Shown: positions 7,332 through 11,667 of the stretch, one piece after another | Position numbering within the stretch: the first letter of the stretch is position 1 | Layout: each line of letters opens with the position of its first letter | NCBI GenBank assembly: GCA_900553295.1 | Contig: USCR01000072.1 | Span: 1-11,667 of the forward strand | Direction of reading: 5' to 3' | Origin: an uncultured Eubacteriales bacterium | GTDB lineage: Bacteria > Bacillota > Clostridia > Christensenellales > Aristaeellaceae | DNA: 11,667 nt | Notes under the pieces: generated by a model | What the model saw: only the letters and a program-made list of their open reading frames with translations | Database searches by the model: none | What the model was told of the DNA's origin: nothing | Made by a program: the position numbers and the translations under genes

Positions 7332-7482
7332 CCACAAGAAATAGATTTCTTGCGCAAGGCAAGGGAAAGGGCCTATCATACTTTTCCCGTATCATAAAGG
7401 GTTTCGCCTCAGCGGAGGCGACCAAAGGGCTTTCCGGTCGCCCTTTGGAAACCTTCGGGCCCCCTGCTGCGCACGGGACTTG
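7332..7482 (+). repeat. Tandem unit A of the hairpin repeat
   Basis: This unit opens with CCACAAGAAATAGATTTCTT, which contains a perfect 7-bp palindrome (7336-7351). Then come a stem over TATCATAC/GTATCATA with one mismatch, GGGTTTCG, and hairpin 1 TCGCCTC-AGCG-GAGGCGA (7404-7421). Hairpin 2 is CCAAAGGGC/GCCCTTTGG (7422-7448, loop TTTCCGGTC), followed by AAACCTTCGGGCCC. The next unit begins 151 bp later with the same opening bases. Confidence 0.85.
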
Positions 7483-7638
7483 CCACAAGAAATAGATTTC
7501 TTGCGCAAGGGAAAGAGCCTTCCATATTTTTTCTGCATCACAGAAGGTTTCGCCTCAGCGGAGGCGACCAGGGGGCTTTCCGGTCGCCCCCTGGACCCCT
7601 TTCGGGGGCCTGTATTCCTTGCAGGTGGGCGAAACCTG
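7483..7638 (+). repeat. Tandem unit B of the hairpin repeat
   Basis: The opening palindrome (7488-7503) and hairpin 1 (7550-7567) are identical to unit A. Hairpin 2 is CCAGGGGGC/GCCCCCTGG (7568-7594) with the same loop TTTCCGGTC, so two stem positions changed on both arms together. The tail ACCCCTTTCGGGGG is also a strengthened version of unit A's ACCTTCGGG. The middle part between the palindrome and hairpin 1 is diverged. Confidence 0.85.
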
Positions 7639-7730
7639 CCACCAAACAGCAGTCTCTTTGTGGCAGGCAAGGAAAATGCCTTTCCTGCTTTTTCCTGCAT
7701 GTACAAAACCGTTCTTAAAATACAACAAAA
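7639..7730 (+). repeat. Degenerate partial unit C of the hairpin repeat
   Basis: This starts 156 bp after unit B with CCACCAAACAGCAGTCTCTTTG, a diverged version of the A/B opening. It contains an imperfect stem GCAGG-c-AAGG/CCTT-t-CCTGC in the equivalent middle position. It then ends in A-rich DNA before the terminator at 7733. Hairpins 1 and 2 are missing, so it appears truncated by the gene end. Confidence 0.5.
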
Positions 7731-7732
7731 AG

Positions 7733-7760
7733 AGCCCGGTGCGATTGACCGCACCGGGCT
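7733..7760 (-). terminator. Terminator of the purine permease gene
   Basis: On the minus strand AGCCCGGTGCG pairs perfectly over 11 bp with CGCACCGGGCT around a 6-base loop, followed by CTTTTTGTTG. It is 26 bases past the stop at 7787. A TTTT run on the plus side makes it potentially bidirectional. Confidence 0.93.
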
Positions 7761-7786
7761 TTTCCCCTGCCATGGCACAACAGCGC

Positions 7787-9190
7787 TTACGCGGCCATGC
7801 AGGCAAAGCGAATGATAAAGATAATGGACAGCACAGCCGTCAGGGGGCTGATTTCCTTCACCTTGCCGGTGCACAGCTTCAGCAGGGTGTAGGAGATCAG
7901 ACCAAAGGCAATGCCCGTGGCGATGGAGTACGCAAAGGGCATCATCACAATGGTCAGGAAGGCGGGGATGGCCTCGGTCATGTCGTCCAGCTCCAGGGAC
8001 TTGATGGAGGAGAGCATCATCACGCCCACAATGATGAAGGCAGGCGCCGTGGCCGCGGAGGGCACAATGCCCACCAGGGGCGCCAGGAACAGCGCTACCA
8101 GGAACAGCACCGCCGTTACCAGAGAAGCCATGCCGGTGCGGCCACCCTCGCTGATGCCCGTGGAGGATTCCACGTAGGTGGTTACCGTGGAGGTGCCCAT
8201 GAGCGCGCCCACGGCCGTGCCGATGGCGTCGCACATCATGGCCTCACGCATGCGGGGCATGTTGCCATCCTTGTCAATCATGCCCGCCTTGTTGGCGGTG
8301 CCCACCAGGGTGCCGATGGTGTCAAACATATCCACCAGGGAGAAGCTCAATACAATCATGATAATGGAGAAAATGCCGCCCAGCAGCCCGTTGCTGGTGT
8401 CCACCAGACCGGAGAAGTCCAGCTTGAACAGGCCGTAGTTCACCCAGCTGCCAAAGTCCGGCAGGCTCCAGTTGAAGTTGCTCACATTGGTCACGCCCAT
8501 GGGGATGCCAATGATGGTGCTCAGGATGATGGAGATCAGGATGGCGCCCTTGACCTTCAGCTTCATCAGTACGCCGGTGATGACCAGGCCGATGAGGCAC
8601 AGCAGCGCCCCGGCGGTGTCGGCGTTCCATACATTGAAGGAGTGCAGCGCCACGGTGGTGGAATCGCTGCCCTGGATCACCTTGGCGTTCAGCAGGCCGA
8701 TGAGGGTGATGAACAGGCCGATACCGGCGCTGATAGCAATACGCACATTCTTGGGAATGGCGTGATAAATCGCTTCACGCAGACCGAAAGCGGTAATGAC
8801 AATGAACAGCAGGCCGGAGATGAACACAATGGCCAGCGCCTGGTTAAAGGAGTAGCCGCTGCCCAGCATTACCGTGTAGGCGAAGAAAGCGTTCAGACCC
8901 ATGCCGGATGCCTGGGCGAAGGGCAGCTTGGCATACACCGCCATGAGCAGCGTGCCCACAAAGGCGCTTAAGCAGGTGGCCACAAACACGCTGCTGGCAA
9001 TGGCAGTGGCCATTTCCGTTTGGCCGGTAATCACGTAGAACTGGTTGAGGATGGTGGGGTTCACAAAGATGATGTAGGCCATGGCGAAGAAGGTCGTCAA
9101 ACCAGCCATGATTTCCACCTTCATGGACGACCCGGCGGCGGTCACGCCAAAGAACTTGTCCAGACCGCTCACTTTCTTCTGCTGTGTCAC
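7787..9190 (-). CDS. PbuG/AzgA-type purine-base permease (NCS2)
   Basis: This 467-aa polytopic membrane protein belongs to the AzgA/PbuG/AdeP branch of nucleobase:cation symporters, which import adenine, guanine or hypoxanthine. Motifs seen: AGLTTFFAMAYIIFVNPTIL (about residues 29-48), GMGLNAFFAYTVMLG and the strongly conserved STVTTYVESSTGISEGGRTG in the second half. The length is typical. The frame can be extended to a TTG at 9205, but that codon falls inside the ribosome site. GTG at 9190-9188 is preferred because GGAGGAG lies six bases before it. It is convergent with the BMP importer and has its own promoter and terminator. Class is very sure; the exact base preference is not visible. 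PbuG is named only as the closest-looking family. Confidence 0.94.
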   Translation of the reverse strand: MTQQKKVSGLDKFFGVTAAGSSMKVEIMAGLTTFFAMAYIIFVNPTILNQFYVITGQTEMATAIASSVFVATCLSAFVGTLLMAVYAKLPFAQASGMGLNAFFAYTVMLGSGYSFNQALAIVFISGLLFIVITAFGLREAIYHAIPKNVRIAISAGIGLFITLIGLLNAKVIQGSDSTTVALHSFNVWNADTAGALLCLIGLVITGVLMKLKVKGAILISIILSTIIGIPMGVTNVSNFNWSLPDFGSWVNYGLFKLDFSGLVDTSNGLLGGIFSIIMIVLSFSLVDMFDTIGTLVGTANKAGMIDKDGNMPRMREAMMCDAIGTAVGALMGTSTVTTYVESSTGISEGGRTGMASLVTAVLFLVALFLAPLVGIVPSAATAPAFIIVGVMMLSSIKSLELDDMTEAIPAFLTIVMMPFAYSIATGIAFGLISYTLLKLCTGKVKEISPLTAVLSIIFIIRFACMAA

Positions 9191-9245
9191 GGGAAACTCC
9201 TCCAATACATTTTTACCGCTTTACCGCGGCGAAAAGAATAAAAAG

Positions 9246-9273
9246 AGTATACTACAATTTTTGTAAATTTCCA
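9246..9273 (-). promoter_or_regulatory. Promoter of the purine permease gene
   Basis: On the minus strand TATACT (9251-9246) is a good -10 element. TGGAAA (9273-9268), 16 bases upstream, is a moderate -35. The leader to the GTG is only about 50 bases, too short for a purine riboswitch plus expression platform. Confidence 0.55.
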
Positions 9274-9310
9274 GACCTTTTATAAAAAATAAAAAATTTT
9301 GTTCGGGAAT
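9267..9310 (-). promoter_or_regulatory. Possible inverted PurBox pair
   Basis: The PurR operator consensus, as I recall it, is AWWWCCGAACWWT in inverted pairs 16-17 bases apart. On the minus strand ATTCCCGAACAAA (9310-9298) matches 11 of 13. AAGGTCTGGAAAT (9279-9267) matches the inverted form at 10 of 13, with an 18-base gap. The second site overlaps the -35. In Bacillus subtilis pbuG is a PurR target. The tract is AT-rich, so chance is possible. Confidence 0.35.
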
Positions 9311-9341
9311 TGTAAGGAAACCGTCAGCGGCCAGCGGGCTG

Positions 9342-9380
9342 CAAAAAAACGACCGGATACTCCTGGGGAGCACCCGGTCG
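9342..9380 (-). terminator. Terminator of the cofE-like/ttcA/azlCD operon
   Basis: On the minus strand CGACCGG (9380-9374) pairs with CCGGTCG (9356-9350), with a nested CTCC/GGAG stem, and is followed by seven Ts (9349-9343). It is about 41 bases past the azlD stop at 9422. The rest of 9191-9421 holds the purine permease promoter. Confidence 0.9.
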
Positions 9381-9421
9381 AAAATGATGCCTTTTGTTGA
9401 AAAATCAAGAAGGGAAGAAGA

Positions 9422-9742
9422 TTATCCCACCAGGGCGAGCGCCACCTGGGCTACCGCCACCGCCGCGCAGGCGAATACCGCCACCGTCAGCAGGCTCTTT
9501 TCCTTCCAGGCCAGCACCACCGCCACCACCAGCCCCGCCAGGGCCGTCCATAGGCTGCCCGTGGCATAGAAAATGTCCGGCACGGTCATGGCTCCCAGCA
9601 CCGCGTAGGGCACATAGTACAGGAAGGAGCGCAGGAACGGGCTGCGAATCTCCCGGCGGAATACCGTCAGCGGCAGCATGCGAATCAGGTAGGTCACTCC
9701 GGCCATGACCAGCAGGTACGGGTAAAAGGCCTCCGCGCTCAT
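9422..9742 (-). CDS. azlD: AzlD-family branched-chain amino acid exporter subunit
   Basis: This small 106-aa membrane protein has about four helices. It contains the family-like GVTYLIRMLPLTVFRR segment (about residues 14-29) and VPYAVLGAMTVPD (about 44-56). AzlD pairs with AzlC; together they export branched-chain amino acids and the analogue 4-azaleucine. The open frame extends upstream, but the ATG at 9742-9740 is chosen because it overlaps the azlC stop as ATGA and follows AAAGGAGG at ten bases. Length and homology also begin there. Strongly supported by the azlC neighbour. Confidence 0.9.
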   Translation of the reverse strand: MSAEAFYPYLLVMAGVTYLIRMLPLTVFRREIRSPFLRSFLYYVPYAVLGAMTVPDIFYATGSLWTALAGLVVAVVLAWKEKSLLTVAVFACAAVAVAQVALALVG

Positions 9743-10443
9743 GGGGCATGCGCCTCCTTTACCGGATGCAGCAGCGCGCCCACCGCCGAGGCAATCACCG
9801 CGCACAGAATCACCGCGAAGCCGCTGGAAATGCCGCTGAACAGCGGCACATACCGCAGGCACAGGCTCAGGGCCACCGCCAGCAGCACCACCAGGCGCAC
9901 GGGCTTTTCCCGCTTGGCCGGGGGCAGAATGATGGCCAGGAACATGCCGTAAATGGCAATGCCCAGGGCGCTGCGGAAAAATTCCGGCAGCAGCGTCCCC
10001 GCCACCGCCCCCAGCAGCGTCCCCACCGTCCAGCCGAAGTACGGCGTCAGGATCAGCCCGAACAGATAGTTCCGCCCCACCTTCTCCGGTTGGCTGGAGG
10101 CCACGGCGAAGATCTCGTCGGTATTGGCAAAGCTGAACAGCAGCCGAGAGAGGGTGTTCATGGTGCCGTCCAGGCGCTGGCCCAGGCTCAGGCTCATGAG
10201 CGCGTAGCGCAGGTTGATGACCAGCTGGGTCAGCGCCATCTCAATCAGGGACGCGCCCCCGGTCATCAGCGGCAGGCCCGCAAACTGCCCGGCGCTGGTG
10301 AGGTTGGTGGCGGAGATCAGCAGCGCCTGCAGGGGCGTCATGCCGTCCCCCACAGCCTTCATGCCAAAGGTAAAGGATACGGACAGGTATCCCAGCGCGA
10401 TGGGAATCCCGTGCCGTATCCCGCGTAAAAAGGCGTTGTTCAC
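9739..10443 (-). CDS. azlC: AzlC-family branched-chain amino acid exporter
   Basis: This 234-aa inner-membrane protein is the large subunit of the AzlCD exporter. Family segments seen: GIPIALGYLSVSFTFGM near the N-terminus, ISATNLTSAGQFAGL (about residues 43-57), INLRYALMSLSLGQRL (about 78-93), ANTDEIFAVA, and GWTVGTLLGAVAGTLLP. The frame remains open upstream to 10860, but that part overlaps the ttcA-like gene and has no homology. GTG at 10443 is preferred, with AAGGGAG eight bases upstream. GTG at 10452 is in frame but overlaps that site. It is 50 bases after the ttcA-like gene and overlaps azlD by four bases. Confidence 0.92.
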   Translation of the reverse strand: MNNAFLRGIRHGIPIALGYLSVSFTFGMKAVGDGMTPLQALLISATNLTSAGQFAGLPLMTGGASLIEMALTQLVINLRYALMSLSLGQRLDGTMNTLSRLLFSFANTDEIFAVASSQPEKVGRNYLFGLILTPYFGWTVGTLLGAVAGTLLPEFFRSALGIAIYGMFLAIILPPAKREKPVRLVVLLAVALSLCLRYVPLFSGISSGFAVILCAVIASAVGALLHPVKEAHAP

Positions 10444-10493
10444 TGTGTGCACTCCCTTGCGCCACCCGGCGCCTTTGGTGGATGCGCGGCCTG

Positions 10494-11210
10494 TTATTCC
10501 TTTTGCCACAGGTCGTATTGCTTGTCGCTTTGCAGGGCGTGGAGGAAGCGGTCCGGCGCGTCGGGGTAGCGCTTGCGCAGGGCCTGCATGAGCTCCTTCA
10601 TTTCCTGGCGCTTGGTTTCGCCGTTGGCGGGGCAGGGGCTTTTCACCACGGGCAGGTTCAATTCCTGCACCATGTGCCGGACGTGGTACTCGGGCAGATA
10701 GCACAGGGGACGGATGGCCGTGATGCCCGTGCGGCTCAGGTACGTCTTGGGGTGGAAGGTGTGGAACCGCCCCTCGTAAAACAGGCTCATGAGCAGAGTC
10801 TCGATGGCGTCGTCCCGGTGATGGCCCAGGGCCAGCTTGTTGCAGCCGTATTCCCGGCACATGTCATTGAGCGCGCCCCGGCGCATCTTGGCGCACAGGG
10901 CGCAGGGATTTTTCTCTTTGCGTTTGTTGAAAATAATATCGCCGATTTCCGTCTGCTTTACCACATAGGGGATGTCCAGCTCCTGGCACAGGCAGTGGAT
11001 ACCGCTCAGGTCAAAGGGCTCCAGCCCCATGGAAATGGTGAAGGCCATGAGGGTGAAGTCCTTGTGGCTGAACTTGCGGTACAGGCTCAGGGCGTGGAGG
11101 AGCAGCAGGGAATCCTTGCCCCCGGAAACGCCCACCGCCACCCGGTCCCCGGGCTCGATGAGGTGGAAATCGGTGTCCGCCTTGCGCAGGCAGCCCAGCG
11201 TCGTTTTCAC
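10494..11210 (-). CDS. TtcA-like PP-loop tRNA 2-thiolation enzyme
   Basis: This 238-aa cytosolic ATP-pyrophosphatase belongs to the TtcA/TtuA family, which activates and thiolates tRNA; TtcA makes 2-thiocytidine at position 32. The PP-loop SGGKDS is at residues 29-34. CALC (Cys103, Cys106) and Cys193 in SPCPANGE fit the three-cysteine iron-sulfur cluster site of TtcA. ALGHHRDDAIETLLM (about 127-141) is the typical second nucleotide-site motif. It starts at GTG (11210) with GGAGG about six bases upstream. Length is slightly short of the enterobacterial enzyme. The TtcA family is firm; C32 as the target is inferred. It follows the CofE-like gene by 34 bases and is probably co-transcribed. Confidence 0.9.
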   Translation of the reverse strand: MKTTLGCLRKADTDFHLIEPGDRVAVGVSGGKDSLLLLHALSLYRKFSHKDFTLMAFTISMGLEPFDLSGIHCLCQELDIPYVVKQTEIGDIIFNKRKEKNPCALCAKMRRGALNDMCREYGCNKLALGHHRDDAIETLLMSLFYEGRFHTFHPKTYLSRTGITAIRPLCYLPEYHVRHMVQELNLPVVKSPCPANGETKRQEMKELMQALRKRYPDAPDRFLHALQSDKQYDLWQKE

Positions 11211-11244
11211 AGCGGCCTCCGTTTTCGCATTGGTAGCAGCGGCC

Positions 11245-11667
11245 TTACAGGGGCCGGATCAGGATCAGGGGAGTCAGCTCGTCCCCCTGGCCGGAGGGGT
11301 TGTCCCGCATGGCGTCCTGGATCTCCTCGTCGGTGAGGGGGAAGTCGTCGCACTTGCCCAGCTGGTTCTGCTCAATGTCGTTGGCGTCCATGAGCACCAC
11401 GGGGATGCCGGTTTCCTTCTCCAGGGCGTTGCACAGCTCCACGGGGTTGGGCGGGTTAATCAGGGCCATCTGCTTGTATACGTCAAAGCTGGAGCGGAAG
11501 TAGAACCCGTCAATGCCGCCCACGCCCTGGCCGCACACCTTGTAGAACACCCCATGCACCCCAAAGGGCTTGGTCACCGCGGAGAGAAACGCCGCCAGCA
11601 GCACCCGCGGCAGCCCGCACATGTCGATGACCAGCTGCAGTTTGTAGGGCTCGTGCATGCCCACGCC
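11245..11667 (-). CDS. CofE-like (F420-0:glutamate ligase-like) protein, C-terminal part
   Basis: Only the last 141 codons are inside the window; the frame runs off the right edge, so the true start is outside. The segments LLAAFLSAVTKPFGVHGVFY, VGGIDGFYFRS, VVLMDANDIEQNQLGK and DNPSGQGDELTPLILIRP match the C-terminal pattern I know from Firmicutes proteins annotated as coenzyme F420-0:L-glutamate ligase-like. In CofE itself this fold adds glutamate to F420-0. Most Clostridia are not known to make F420, so the real substrate is unknown. It heads (in the visible part) a minus-strand operon with the ttcA-like gene and azlCD. Confidence 0.75.
   Translation of the reverse strand, partial: GVGMHEPYKLQLVIDMCGLPRVLLAAFLSAVTKPFGVHGVFYKVCGQGVGGIDGFYFRSSFDVYKQMALINPPNPVELCNALEKETGIPVVLMDANDIEQNQLGKCDDFPLTDEEIQDAMRDNPSGQGDELTPLILIRPL

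Noticed and set aside
5620..7488. 622-codon open frame on the minus strand across the second permease and the intergenic tract
   Set aside because: It is antisense to a well-supported permease gene, and its translation is low-complexity (His/Gln/Arg/Gly-rich) with no family resemblance; a by-product of high GC.
7289..7495. Short plus-strand frame whose peptide resembles that of the next one (GFASAEAT...GLSGRPL)
   Set aside because: The peptide similarity comes from the nucleotide hairpin repeat, whose changes preserve stem pairing rather than codons.
7619..8971. 450-codon plus-strand open frame opposite the purine permease
   Set aside because: It runs antisense to conserved NCS2 motifs, and the translation is compositional noise rich in His, Gln and Gly.
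9191..9245. Purine riboswitch in front of the permease gene
   Set aside because: The leader from the -10 to the start is only about 50 bases, and no conserved purine-aptamer core was found.
10444..10860. N-terminal extension of azlC
   Set aside because: The extra part overlaps the ttcA-like gene in another frame and has no membrane or family character; a GTG with a good ribosome site is at 10443.

Overview
The window looks like a chromosomal segment of a GC-rich Gram-positive anaerobe, most likely a gut-type Clostridia or relative. This is an inference. It rests on strong AGGAGG-type ribosome binding sites, frequent GTG and TTG starts, BMP-family and PbuG-type purine transport genes, and a Firmicutes-style CofE-like protein. 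No rRNA, tRNA, phage, IS or CRISPR was seen.

Layout. Positions 1-220 hold the cut end of an intergenic hairpin repeat, a 26-bp x 4 tandem repeat and an A/T palindrome. Two minus-strand single genes follow: an EamA/DMT transporter (221-1108) and an azoreductase-like flavoprotein (1347-1967), with another copy of the hairpin repeat between them. A plus-strand operon runs from 2134 to 6780 and encodes a complete BMP-type (probable nucleoside) ABC importer: binding protein, double ATPase and two permeases. An intergenic hairpin with a T-run separates the binding protein from the rest, and a clear terminator closes the operon at 6825-6870. Positions 6871-7732 contain no credible gene. They hold a GC-rich, hairpin-dense tract (candidate structured RNA), then a cluster of hairpin repeats: one inverted copy and three roughly 150-bp tandem units. 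On the minus strand, 7787-9190 encodes a PbuG/AzgA-type purine-base permease with its own promoter, a possible PurBox pair and its own terminator. The right end is a compact minus-strand operon, entering from beyond the window: CofE-like protein (partial), TtcA-like PP-loop tRNA thiolase, AzlC and AzlD, closed by a terminator at 9342-9380.

How it fits together. The BMP importer and the PbuG-type permease are convergent and would together import purine nucleosides and bases for salvage. AzlCD would export branched-chain amino acids. TtcA would thiolate tRNA.

The least ordinary content is intergenic: a repeat family whose stems differ between copies by paired, compensatory changes while the loops stay constant, and the adjacent unexplained tract at 6871-7268.
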